Assembly: GCA_963726365.1 (NCBI GenBank)
Contig: CAVSCI010000023.1
Span: forward strand, 1 to 64,000
Direction of reading: 5' to 3'
Origin: JAABQG01 sp963726365
GTDB taxonomy: Bacteria > Pseudomonadota > Gammaproteobacteria > Burkholderiales > Burkholderiaceae_C
DNA length: 64,000 nucleotides
Both the position numbers and the translations under genes were made by a program. Position 1 is the stretch's first letter, and each line of letters opens with the position of its first letter. A model generated the notes under the pieces. That model searched no databases, was not told the origin of the DNA, and worked only from the letters and a program-made list of their open reading frames with translations. Shown here piece by piece: positions 8,749 through 15,783 of this stretch.

Positions 8749-9822
8749 TCAGGGCTTGCCAGTGCCGGCGTATTGCGTCTGCACCCACTCGCGGTAGGCG
8801 CCGCTTTGCACGTGCGCGACCCATTCGGGGTTGGCCAGGTACCACTGCACGGTCTTGCGGATGCCGGTGTCGAAGGTTTCGGCGGGCTTCCAGCCGAGTT
8901 CGCGTTCGATCTTGCTGGCGTCGATGGCGTAGCGCCGGTCGTGGCCGGGGCGGTCGGTGACGTAGGTGATCTGGCTGGCGTAGCCGGTGCCGTCGGCCTT
9001 GGGCCGCAGCTCGTCGAGCAGCGCGCAGACGGTGTGCACGATGTCGATGTTGGGTTTTTCGTTCCAGCCGCCGACGTTGTAGATCTCCCCTACCCGGCCC
9101 GCGGCCAGCACCCGGCGGATGGCGCTGCAATGGTCCTTGACGTAAAGCCAGTCGCGCACCTGCAGGCCGTCGCCATAGATGGGCAAGGGCTTGCCGGCCA
9201 GGGCGTTGACGATGATGAGGGGAATCAGCTTTTCAGGGAAGTGGTAGGGGCCGTAGTTGTTGGAGCAATTGGTGGTGAGCACCGGCAGGCCGTAGGTGTG
9301 CAGCCAGGCCCGCACCAGGTGGTCGCTGGCGGCCTTGCTGGCCGAGTAGGGGCTGTTGGGCTCGAGCTTGTGGGTTTCAGTGAACGCGGGATCGGTGGGC
9401 GCGAGGCTGCCATAGACCTCGTCGGTGGACACATGCAGGAAGCGGAAGGCGGCGCGCCGGGCCTCATCCAGCCCCTGCCAGTACGAGCGCACGCTTTGCA
9501 GCAGGCGCAGGGTGCCGACCACGTTGGTCTGGATGAAGTCTTCCGGCCCGTGGATGGAGCGGTCCACATGGCTCTCGGCGGCGAAGTTGAGCACCGCGCG
9601 CGGCTGGTGCTGCGCCAGCAGCTGCGCCACCAGCGCGCTGTCGCCAATGTCGCCCTGCACGAACACATGGCGGGCGTCGCCCTGCAGCGAGGCCAGGTTT
9701 TCCAGGTTGCCCGCGTAGGTGAGCTTGTCGAGGTTGATGACGGGTTCATCGGACTGGGCCAGCCAGTCGAGAACGAAATTGCTGCCGATGAAGCCGGCCG
9801 CGCCGGTAACGAGAATGGACAT
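8749..9822 (-). CDS. rfbB: dTDP-glucose 4,6-dehydratase
   Basis: RmlB/RfbB converts dTDP-glucose to dTDP-4-keto-6-deoxyglucose with bound NAD. The 357-aa protein begins MSILVTGAAGFIGSNFVLDW with the GxxGxxG cofactor motif, then NFAAESHVDRSI, STDEVYGSL with the catalytic Thr-Asp-Glu, and YSASKAASDHLVRAW with the YxxxK pair. It is the promoter-proximal gene of the rhamnose operon and runs divergently from the chromate transporter pair, with 107 nt between the start codons. The stop lies 6 nt before rfbD. Confidence 0.97.
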   Translation of the reverse strand: MSILVTGAAGFIGSNFVLDWLAQSDEPVINLDKLTYAGNLENLASLQGDARHVFVQGDIGDSALVAQLLAQHQPRAVLNFAAESHVDRSIHGPEDFIQTNVVGTLRLLQSVRSYWQGLDEARRAAFRFLHVSTDEVYGSLAPTDPAFTETHKLEPNSPYSASKAASDHLVRAWLHTYGLPVLTTNCSNNYGPYHFPEKLIPLIIVNALAGKPLPIYGDGLQVRDWLYVKDHCSAIRRVLAAGRVGEIYNVGGWNEKPNIDIVHTVCALLDELRPKADGTGYASQITYVTDRPGHDRRYAIDASKIERELGWKPAETFDTGIRKTVQWYLANPEWVAHVQSGAYREWVQTQYAGTGKP

Positions 9823-9877
9823 CGTTTTGAGGGGTGGTGAGAGCCGTTGATTCTATCCGCAGCCCTTGGGTCATTGA

Positions 9878-9892
9878 CGCCTGCGGCAGGCG
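9878..9892. promoter_or_regulatory. Inverted repeat in the rfbB/chrA divergent region
   Basis: CGCCTGC-G-GCAGGCG is a near-perfect 15-nt dyad lying between the divergent starts of rfbB (9822) and chrA1 (9930). A TTGACG hexamer overlaps its left edge at 9874-9879 and could be a -35 element for chrA1 with a weak TCAGAT at 9897. The dyad would then be an operator or a hairpin. No repressor gene is adjacent. Confidence 0.3.
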
Positions 9893-9929
9893 GCGTTCAG
9901 ATCATTGGACCCGCTGGGATAATCCCCCG

Positions 9930-10553
9930 ATGTCCGACGAACGACCAGCCCTGCCCCGCCCCGAACCCGCACTGAACCGGCCCGACTCCAGGGCCGACCT
10001 CTTTATCTCGTTCACCTTGCTCGCCCTGCAGGGCTTTGGCGGGGTGGTGGCTGTGGTGCAGCGCGAGCTGGTGGACCGCAAGCGCTGGATGACGCGCGAG
10101 CAGTTTGTCGAAGACTGGGCGGTGGCCCACGTCATGCCGGGGCCCAGCGTGGTGAACCTGTCGATGATGATCGGCGGGCGCTACTTCGGCCTGGGCGGCG
10201 CTGTTGCGGCGATGGCTGGCATGATGACGGTGCCGCTGGTCATCGTGCTGCTGCTGGCGGCGCTGTACAGCAGCGTGGCCGACCTGCCGATGGCCCAGGG
10301 CGCACTGCGCGGCATGGGCGCGGTGGCGGCCGGGCTGGTCACGGCAACCGGCCTGAAACTGGTCAGCGCCCTGGGAACGAACGCCATGGGCCTGCCGGTT
10401 TGCACCGGGCTGGCCGTGCTGACGTTTGCCGCCATCGTGGGGCTGGGCTGGCCGCTGGCCTGGGTGTTGCCAGCCGTTGGAGGCCCGGCCTGCCTCTGGG
10501 CCTGGGTCAAGCTGGCCACAAACAACGCTGCAAATGCGGGGGAATCCGCTTGA
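9930..10553 (+). CDS. chrA1: Chromate transporter, N-terminal-type half protein
   Basis: A CHR-family half-length transporter (207 aa) of the kind that works as a pair of small proteins to expel chromate by antiport. ATG 9930 (MSDERPALPRPEP) is preferred over an in-frame ATG at 9834, because the conserved domain begins FISFTLLALQGFGGVVAVVQ shortly after. The motifs VVQRELVDRKRWMTREQFVE and VMPGPSVVNLSMMIGGRYFG match the CHR signature. Five or six hydrophobic segments follow. Its TGA overlaps the start of the second half gene, so the two are translationally coupled. It is divergent from rfbB. Confidence 0.88.
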   Translation: MSDERPALPRPEPALNRPDSRADLFISFTLLALQGFGGVVAVVQRELVDRKRWMTREQFVEDWAVAHVMPGPSVVNLSMMIGGRYFGLGGAVAAMAGMMTVPLVIVLLLAALYSSVADLPMAQGALRGMGAVAAGLVTATGLKLVSALGTNAMGLPVCTGLAVLTFAAIVGLGWPLAWVLPAVGGPACLWAWVKLATNNAANAGESA

Positions 10554-11146
10554 ACATCGTTTTGACCCCGGCCGACTGGCTCAGCCTGTTCGTCCATTTC
10601 ACCGCGCTCTCGCTGCTGGCCGTGGGCGGCGTCATCACGACCGTGCCCGACATGCACCGTTACCTCGTGTCGGACCAGCACTGGCTGACCGACGCCCAGT
10701 TCACGTCCAGCGTGGCGCTGGCGCAGGCGGCGCCAGGGCCGAATGTGCTGTTCGTCGCGCTGATGGGCTGGAACGTGGGCCTGAACGCCGGGGGCGGCCT
10801 GGGCGCCGGGCCGGGTGCCTTGGCGCTGGCCCTGCTGGGCGTGGCGCTGACGATGGCGGGCATCCTGCTGCCCTCCTCCATCCTGACCTACTCCGCCACC
10901 CGATGGGCGCACAGGAACCGGGAGCGGCGCAGCGTGCGTGCGTTCAAGACCGGCATGGCGCCCATCGTGATCGCGCTGATGATGGCCACCGGCTGGCTGC
11001 TGATCGCCGCCAAGAACGTCCCGGCGCGCGACTGGCCGCTGTGGCTGCTCGCGGCGGTGGCCACGCTGCTGGTGTGGCGCACCAGGCTGCACCTGCTGTG
11101 GATGATTGGTGCCGGGGCGCTTCTGGGCGGGATGGGCTGGGTCTGA
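10550..11146 (+). CDS. chrA2: Chromate transporter, C-terminal-type half protein
   Basis: The second CHR half protein (198 aa). A TTG start at 10550 overlaps the TGA of chrA1 (CTTGA). The reading frame is open further upstream, but only as antisense-like low-complexity sequence. The protein begins LTPADWLSLFVHFTALSLL, then has VGGVITTVPDMHRYLV and FTSSVALAQAAPGPNVLFVA, the second CHR signature, and several membrane spans to GMGWV at the end. It is convergent with the CYTH-like gene at 11162, with only 15 nt between the stops and no evident terminator. Confidence 0.85.
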   Translation: MNIVLTPADWLSLFVHFTALSLLAVGGVITTVPDMHRYLVSDQHWLTDAQFTSSVALAQAAPGPNVLFVALMGWNVGLNAGGGLGAGPGALALALLGVALTMAGILLPSSILTYSATRWAHRNRERRSVRAFKTGMAPIVIALMMATGWLLIAAKNVPARDWPLWLLAAVATLLVWRTRLHLLWMIGAGALLGGMGWV

Positions 11147-11161
11147 AGCGGGGGAAGTCGC

Positions 11162-12145
11162 CTACCGTGCGGCGACCGGGCGGTCCATCAGCCTGCGGAC
11201 CTTGGAGCCGCCCCATTTGTCGTCTGCGGGCCCGCGCCATTCCGACAGGCCAGCCTGCAGGACCTTGACCATGAACTGCTCCGCGGCGGCGCGGGTCTGG
11301 CCCGCCGCATGAGAATCCCCGGTCTTGTAGCCAAAGGAAAGATCGAAGATTTCTGGCACGCCGTTTTCGGCCTTGCTCCAGGCTTCCATGGTCACGCCGC
11401 TCGGCTTGATGCCGGGCAACGCAATCGCACCCGGCTTGACGCTCCAGGAGAAGACCTTGACGCCGGCCAGTGCGGTATCCGCCGGCAGGCCCAGCCCGAG
11501 CAACTCCGGCATGTACCGCCCGAAATCGCCGAGCGTGAACTTTCCCAATGACGCAAGCGGGACGCTGAACGAGGCGCCCTTCTCGACATAGCCGCCCAGC
11601 TTGCCACCCGGCACAAACCCGATGTTTTCCTCGGCGTCGACGCTGACCTTCTGCACGCCCACCACGGTCAGCGGTGTGGCCAGCGTGCGCGATGCATCCT
11701 CGTGGATCGCCTTCACGGTGACGTTCACCATGGAGTCCGGCTTCCGTCCTTCATGGTGGGTCGAGAGGTGGGTCGTGATTCTGAGGACGTAGCCGGCGCG
11801 CCACAGGGCCTGGTCCCTGGTGTCGAAATATTCCTTGGTTGAAGTTTCGATCTTCAGGGGATCATTCTTCCTCTCGGTGACCGCGTATCCATTTCTGGCA
11901 GCCGAGGCCTTGACCCGACTCCAGACCTCCCTGAAGCCCTCATCGGCGGTCGATATCCTCGCGCCGGGCTGAACCAGGAACTTGTACTCGTACCCGCCCA
12001 CACTTTCAGCTATTGCTACGGCATCAGTTTCGAAGCCCTTCGGTTGCGCCGCCAGGACCATACGGGCACTGCATGCCAGCACGAGGGCGGTGGCAAAAAA
12101 TGCCGCCGTCTTTGCAATCGGTCCTCTGAACATCCCCCTGCGCAT
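11162..12145 (-). CDS. Exported CYTH-like (triphosphate tunnel fold) protein
   Basis: I do not recognize a named family for this 327-aa protein. An N-terminal signal peptide (basic MRRGMFRGPIAK, hydrophobic core, likely cleavage after LAA near residue 33) sends it out of the cytoplasm. The mature part resembles a CYTH domain: GYEYKFLV near residues 51-57 corresponds to the ExExK strand with the first Glu replaced by Gly, EYFDTRDQALWRAGYVLRI near 105-123 matches the typical YFDTxxxxLxxxGxxLRxR element, and NVTVKAIHED follows. An EIFDLSFGYK strand lies near the C-terminus. ATG 12145 has a good GAGGG ribosome-binding site and lies 7 nt after the upstream stop. An exported member of this mainly cytosolic fold is unusual. 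The substrate is unknown. Confidence 0.65.
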   Translation of the reverse strand: MRRGMFRGPIAKTAAFFATALVLACSARMVLAAQPKGFETDAVAIAESVGGYEYKFLVQPGARISTADEGFREVWSRVKASAARNGYAVTERKNDPLKIETSTKEYFDTRDQALWRAGYVLRITTHLSTHHEGRKPDSMVNVTVKAIHEDASRTLATPLTVVGVQKVSVDAEENIGFVPGGKLGGYVEKGASFSVPLASLGKFTLGDFGRYMPELLGLGLPADTALAGVKVFSWSVKPGAIALPGIKPSGVTMEAWSKAENGVPEIFDLSFGYKTGDSHAAGQTRAAAEQFMVKVLQAGLSEWRGPADDKWGGSKVRRLMDRPVAAR

Positions 12146-12152
12146 CGCACCC

Positions 12153-12791
12153 TCAACTCATGCCGACCACGCGCTTGGCGGCCTTCAAGTAGTTCGTGTT
12201 GGGCAAGCCGGAAATACCCAAGCCTTCAATCACCTGTTTCATGCCGGCGTAATTTTCGCTTTCCGCACAGGCGGATTCAAGCAGCGCGCCATTGAACCAG
12301 ACCTGGGCGTATTCACAGATGATCCCATCGATGGTGAAGCCGTAACGCATCTTCTCCACCGTGACCGGGCACAGTTCGGGGTGCCTGCGCGCCATGCCAA
12401 TAAAGCTCTCAATCGAGTAGCTGTCCTGGTCCAGCGGCGTGTTGACCTTCAGGTAAGAAAGTATGGTTTCCAGGTCTTCGCGCTTGACCGGAAACTGGAA
12501 TTTGCCGCGCGGCTGGAAGATCTCGTAGCCCTCCGGGGTTTCGCCGACCTTGACCTTGATGTCGAGCAGTCCATCGCGCACCTTGACATTGGCTTCGTCC
12601 GTATTGGCCGACAGGAAATAGGTTTCCACAGGCATACGACGGGCCTGGAACAGCACGGTCTTGCCGTTCCACATGCGCTCCTTGACGGTATCGATCACAC
12701 CCGTGCCAAACACACGGAACTCGGCGCGGGGAACGATCCTGGCGGCATCCGCCGCGGTCGTGGCCACATTCTTTGCGAATACGTCTGTCAT
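12153..12791 (-). CDS. CYTH-like (triphosphate tunnel fold) cytoplasmic protein
   Basis: A 212-aa protein without a signal peptide. AEFRVFGTGVID near residues 23-34, ETYFLSANTDEANVKVRDG near 56-74 and VTVEKMRYGFTIDG near 143-156 followed by LLESACAESEN near 170-180 match the strand order of CYTH enzymes (YFDT-like, LRxR-like, KxRxxY and ExExE-like elements). The N-terminal ExExK is reduced to EFRVF, so metal chemistry may be altered. CYTH proteins hydrolyse triphosphates or make cAMP; which applies here is unknown. A strong AGGAG site precedes ATG 12791. It is the middle gene of the lipoprotein-CYTH-CYTH run downstream of the sirtuin gene. Confidence 0.6.
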   Translation of the reverse strand: MTDVFAKNVATTAADAARIVPRAEFRVFGTGVIDTVKERMWNGKTVLFQARRMPVETYFLSANTDEANVKVRDGLLDIKVKVGETPEGYEIFQPRGKFQFPVKREDLETILSYLKVNTPLDQDSYSIESFIGMARRHPELCPVTVEKMRYGFTIDGIICEYAQVWFNGALLESACAESENYAGMKQVIEGLGISGLPNTNYLKAAKRVVGMS

Positions 12792-12820
12792 GGAAGGCTC
12801 CTGAAGTGATATGGCCGCGG

Positions 12821-13168
12821 TCAGTGCGGATTCTCGAAGAAGACGGCGTTGGTGTAGTCGCTGATCTCGAAGTAAACCTTTTTTTCGCCGGGATCGACCA
12901 GCATGTTGAGGTTTTCATCGAGCACGCCGTAGCCGTAGCGATAGGCACGGGGCTTGCCGTCATCGGTCCCCAGGGCCGTGCTGATCTTGTCGATCTTCAG
13001 GAAGCGGCGCACCACCTTGTCGCCGGCGTAGATCTCCAGCACGCCGTTGGTGCCAGTCCAGTTCTGGATGTCGCGGCTGAGCTTGTTCTGCTGCTCCTGG
13101 GTGCAGGCAGAGAGAAGAAATACGGCCATTGCCAGCACCAAATGGCGTTTTATTGCTATTGATTTCAA
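12821..13168 (-). CDS. Small lipoprotein of the CYTH gene set
   Basis: A 115-aa protein. The start is TTG at 13168, preceded by an excellent AGGAG at 8 nt; no ATG is available near it. The signal peptide ends in the lipobox LLSAC with Cys22, so a mature product of about 94 aa would be membrane anchored. The rest (NGVLEIYAGDKVVRRFLKID, then RYGYGVLDENLN and KVYFEISDY) looks like a small beta-rich domain. I know no family for it. It starts 22 nt after the sirtuin stop and 29 nt before the first CYTH-like gene, so it is probably cotranscribed with them. Confidence 0.65.
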   Translation of the reverse strand: MKSIAIKRHLVLAMAVFLLSACTQEQQNKLSRDIQNWTGTNGVLEIYAGDKVVRRFLKIDKISTALGTDDGKPRAYRYGYGVLDENLNMLVDPGEKKVYFEISDYTNAVFFENPH

Positions 13169-13190
13169 AGTTATCTCCTGCTTGGTTCAA

Positions 13191-13949
13191 TCAATCGTTC
13201 AGCAAGGCGGGCAGCAGTTCTGCCGCCTTGCCACGGAGCAGCGCGTGTGCCACGCCGTCGAGTTCGCTGGGCTCGGGGTTGATCACAACCACGCGCGCAC
13301 CGCCCTGGCGCGCGGTGTGCGCCAGTCCCGCGGCCGGGTAGACGGCGCCCGAAGTGCCAATCACCAGCATCAGGTCGCAATGGTCAGCCGCATATTCCGC
13401 GGCAGCCAGCGCGCCGGCGGGCAGCATTTCGCCGAACCAGACGACGCCGGGGCGCAGGGGATTGCCGCAGTCGGCGCAATGCGGCGGGCGTCCCGGCTCG
13501 GCCAGCGACACGTCGCAAATGCCGGCGCGCCCGCGCGCCCCGGCGCAGGGGTCGAGCCAGATGTCCTCGAAGATGTTGCCGTGCAGGGCCAGCGCATCGG
13601 TGCTGCCGGCCTTCTGGTGCAGGCCGTCGACGTTCTGGGTGATCAGGGTGAGCCGGCCCGGGTGGCGCTGCTGGAAAGCCGCAATCGCGCGGTGGCCGGC
13701 GTTGGGCGCCACGTCCTTCATCATCTCGCGGCGGCTGGCGTACCAGTCCCACACGCGCTGCGGGTTGGCGCGGAAGGCGGCCTCGGTGGCCAGTTCCTCG
13801 GGGTTGAAGCGCGCCCACAGGCCCGTCTGGGCGTCACGGAAGGTCGGCACCCCGGACTCGGCGCTCATGCCGGCACCGGTGAGAGCGGCAATGGAGCGGG
13901 CCTCGCGCAGCCATTTCTGAACAGTCACGGTATCGGCGATGGCTGGCAT
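13191..13949 (-). CDS. cobB: NAD-dependent protein deacylase (sirtuin, CobB type)
   Basis: A 252-aa Sir2-family enzyme that removes acyl groups from lysines using NAD. ALTGAGMSAESGVPTFRD at residues 22-39 binds NAD, TQNVDGLHQKAG at 104-115 is the second signature, and His123 in ALHGNIFED is the catalytic base. Four cysteines (135, 145, 158, 161) can bind zinc. Tyr70 and Arg73 in WYASRRE form the YxxR pair that marks class III sirtuins preferring succinyl or malonyl groups. It lies between rlmB and the lipoprotein/CYTH gene set on the same strand with short gaps, which suggests one transcript. Confidence 0.93.
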   Translation of the reverse strand: MPAIADTVTVQKWLREARSIAALTGAGMSAESGVPTFRDAQTGLWARFNPEELATEAAFRANPQRVWDWYASRREMMKDVAPNAGHRAIAAFQQRHPGRLTLITQNVDGLHQKAGSTDALALHGNIFEDIWLDPCAGARGRAGICDVSLAEPGRPPHCADCGNPLRPGVVWFGEMLPAGALAAAEYAADHCDLMLVIGTSGAVYPAAGLAHTARQGGARVVVINPEPSELDGVAHALLRGKAAELLPALLND

Positions 13950-13967
13950 GGCGCTGTGCCCTCGCCT

Positions 13968-14702
13968 TCAGCCGCGCTGGCGCAGGGCCTCGTACAGGCA
14001 CACGCCACTGGCAACGGACACGTTCAGGCTTTCAACGGCGCCTTTCATGGGGATGCTGACGAGCTGGTCGCAGGTCTTGCGCGTGAGCTGGCGCATGCCG
14101 TCGCCCTCGGCGCCCAGCACCAGGGCCGTCGGGCCCTTCAGGTCGACCTGGTAAAGGGTCTGCGGCGCGTCGTCGCTGGTGCCGGTGATCCAGATGCTGC
14201 GCTCCTTCAACTCGTTGAGCGTGCGCGCCAGGTTGGTCACCATGAAATAGGGCATGGTTTCGGCCGCGCCACTGGCCACTTTGGCCACGGTGGCATTGAT
14301 ACCCGCGGCGTGGTCCTTGGGCGCGATCACGGCATGGGCACCCGCGCCGTCGGCCACACGCAGGCAGGCGCCCAGGTTGTGCGGGTCGGTGATGCCGTCG
14401 AGCACCAGCAGCAGCGGGGGCTCGGTGAGGGTGTCGAGCAGGTCGTCGAGCGAGGTGATCTGGGCCAGTGGCTCCACCCGCGCGGCCACGCCCTGGTGGC
14501 CGTGGCTGCCGCAGAGCTTGGCCAGGCGCAGGCCATCGGCCTCGATCAGTCGCGCACCGGCCTCGGTGGCGCGCTCCAGGAACTGGCGCATGCGCGCGTC
14601 GCGGCGCGTCGGTTCGAAATAGATTTCGATGATGGATTTCGGCGCGGTTTTCAGGCGCACACCAACGGCATGAAAGCCGTAAAGCACTTTGGGCGAAGAC
14701 AT
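13968..14702 (-). CDS. rlmB: 23S rRNA (guanosine-2'-O)-methyltransferase RlmB
   Basis: A SpoU-type SPOUT methyltransferase of 244 aa that methylates the 2'-O of G2251 in the peptidyl-transferase loop. ATG 14702 (MSSPKVLYGFHAVGVRL) is chosen because the family starts at this point; the frame stays open upstream without homology. An N-terminal substrate-binding domain is followed by the trefoil-knot motifs LDGITDPHNLGACLRVADGA, VLGAEGDGM and IPMKGAVESLNVSVASGVC. It ends 18 nt before the sirtuin start. It is divergent from the small cysteine protein at 14807. Confidence 0.95.
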   Translation of the reverse strand: MSSPKVLYGFHAVGVRLKTAPKSIIEIYFEPTRRDARMRQFLERATEAGARLIEADGLRLAKLCGSHGHQGVAARVEPLAQITSLDDLLDTLTEPPLLLVLDGITDPHNLGACLRVADGAGAHAVIAPKDHAAGINATVAKVASGAAETMPYFMVTNLARTLNELKERSIWITGTSDDAPQTLYQVDLKGPTALVLGAEGDGMRQLTRKTCDQLVSIPMKGAVESLNVSVASGVCLYEALRQRG

Positions 14703-14806
14703 CGTTCGATTATCGACTGCCCGCTCTAGACGCCGCACGGGCCTGCGAAACGGGCCGTTGGGCGCGCATACTGGACGCATTCCCTGTTCACGACAAGAAA
14801 GTTCCC

Positions 14807-15019
14807 ATGAAGATTTGCCCCATTGCCATGGCCGTTGGTTGCGCCAAGTGCCCGGTGTTCAAAGTCTGCCCGCTCACGTCGGTGATCGGCGACCAGCCGG
14901 CGAAAAGCGACAAGCCCGCCGCCCAACCGGTGGCTTCGGCCCCGTCCGCAAGGTCAGGCGCATCGAAGAAAACCAGCCGGGGCGCCAAGTCGGCGGCATC
15001 GCGCAGGAAATCGCGCTAG
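14807..15019 (+). CDS. Small four-cysteine protein of unknown function
   Basis: A 70-aa protein. Cysteines at 4, 12, 15 and 21 (MKICPIAMAVGCAKCPVFKV then C) give the pattern C-x7-C-x2-C-x5-C, which could bind a metal or an iron-sulfur cluster. The remainder is Ala/Ser/Lys/Arg rich, disordered and basic, ending ASRRKSR, so nucleic acid or ribosome contact is possible. It stands alone between rlmB and an ABC ATPase gene, with a repeat copy directly after it. I do not recognize the family, but coding bias and composition support a real gene. Confidence 0.6.
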   Translation: MKICPIAMAVGCAKCPVFKVCPLTSVIGDQPAKSDKPAAQPVASAPSARSGASKKTSRGAKSAASRRKSR

Positions 15020-15033
15020 GCGGAAACTCTCTT

Positions 15034-15083
15034 TTTGATAGCTATCGAAGACCGATTGACGCTGGCCAAGCGCCGATTTCGTC
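15034..15083 (+). repeat. Dispersed ATAGC-17-CGCTGG element, copy 2 (intergenic)
   Basis: Begins TTTGATAGCTATCG with the small palindrome GATAGCTATC. After ATAGC at 15038-15042 come 17 nt and CGCTGG at 15060-15065. It fills the gap between the small cysteine gene and the ABC ATPase gene, and its tail reaches the ATPase stop codon. On the minus strand the same frame used in genic copies would read LASVNRSSIAIKK without a stop. Confidence 0.75.
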
Positions 15084-15768
15084 AAGATCTGGCGATCTGC
15101 CCGGCTTCGATGGTGATGCGGTGCTCGCACCGGGCTGCAATGCCTTGGTCGTGCGTGACGAGTACCAGTGTCGTGCCTTGTTCGCGGTTCAGCTCGAACA
15201 TCAGTTCCATGATCTTCTCGCCCGTCGCAAAGTCCAGGCTGCCGGTGGGTTCGTCGGCCAGCAGCACGGCGGGCTTGACGACGAAGGCGCGCGCCAGCGC
15301 CACGCGCTGTTGCTCGCCCCCCGAGAGCACCTTGGGGTAGTGGCCGAGCCGCTCGGCCAGTCCGACCCGTGCCAGCATCTCGGTGGCGGCCTTGCGGGCG
15401 TCTTTGCGCCCGGCCAGCTCCAGCGGCAGCATGACGTTTTCCAGCGCGGTCAGGTTGCCCAGCAACTGGAAGCTCTGGAACACGAAACCCACCTTCTGCG
15501 CCCGCAACGCGGCGCGCGCGTCTTCATCGATGGCAAAGATATCCTGCCCGGCAAGGCGCACGGTGCCGCGCGTGGGGGTGTCGAGCCCGGCGATGATGGA
15601 CAGCAGCGTGCTCTTGCCCGAGCCCGAGGCGCCGACGATGGCCGCGGTCTCCTGCGATGCGAGCGTGAAATCAATATCGCGCAAAATGTCCAGGGTGCCG
15701 GTGGAGTCGGTCACGGACTTGAAGACGTGCTCCACGGAAATGATGGCTGAACGGGCGGGAATGGACAT
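15082..15768 (-). CDS. ABC transporter ATP-binding protein (YbbA/LolD type), orphan
   Basis: A 228-aa ATPase of the family that serves LolCDE/MacB-like exporters or YbbAP. ATG 15768 (MSIPARSAIISVEHVFK) is used; the upstream open frame is antisense to tesA. Walker A is GASGSGKST, the Q-loop is GFVFQSFQLL, the signature LSGGEQQRVALARAF, Walker B VLLADEPTG and the H-loop LVTHD. The tesA start lies 15 nt away, divergent, as in the E. coli tesA/ybbA arrangement, but no permease gene follows. It must pair with a permease encoded elsewhere, or act without one. Confidence 0.9.
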   Translation of the reverse strand: MSIPARSAIISVEHVFKSVTDSTGTLDILRDIDFTLASQETAAIVGASGSGKSTLLSIIAGLDTPTRGTVRLAGQDIFAIDEDARAALRAQKVGFVFQSFQLLGNLTALENVMLPLELAGRKDARKAATEMLARVGLAERLGHYPKVLSGGEQQRVALARAFVVKPAVLLADEPTGSLDFATGEKIMELMFELNREQGTTLVLVTHDQGIAARCEHRITIEAGQIARS

Positions 15769-15783
15769 GAAGGACTTTGTATC

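Noticed and set aside
8101..9840. Long plus-strand open frame of 579 codons across rfbD and rfbB
   Set aside because: It is antisense to two well-matched rhamnose genes, has the Gly/Val/Arg-rich composition of a GC-rich shadow frame and shows no motif.
13125..13162. A seventh repeat copy: ATAGC, 17 nt, TGCTGG on the minus strand at the lipoprotein start
   Set aside because: The orientation is opposite to all others, the second box has a mismatch, and the sequence is explained as a normal lipoprotein signal peptide; chance is likely.
13047..14729. Plus-strand open frame of 560 codons across cobB and rlmB
   Set aside because: Antisense to two genes with complete active sites; low-complexity composition.
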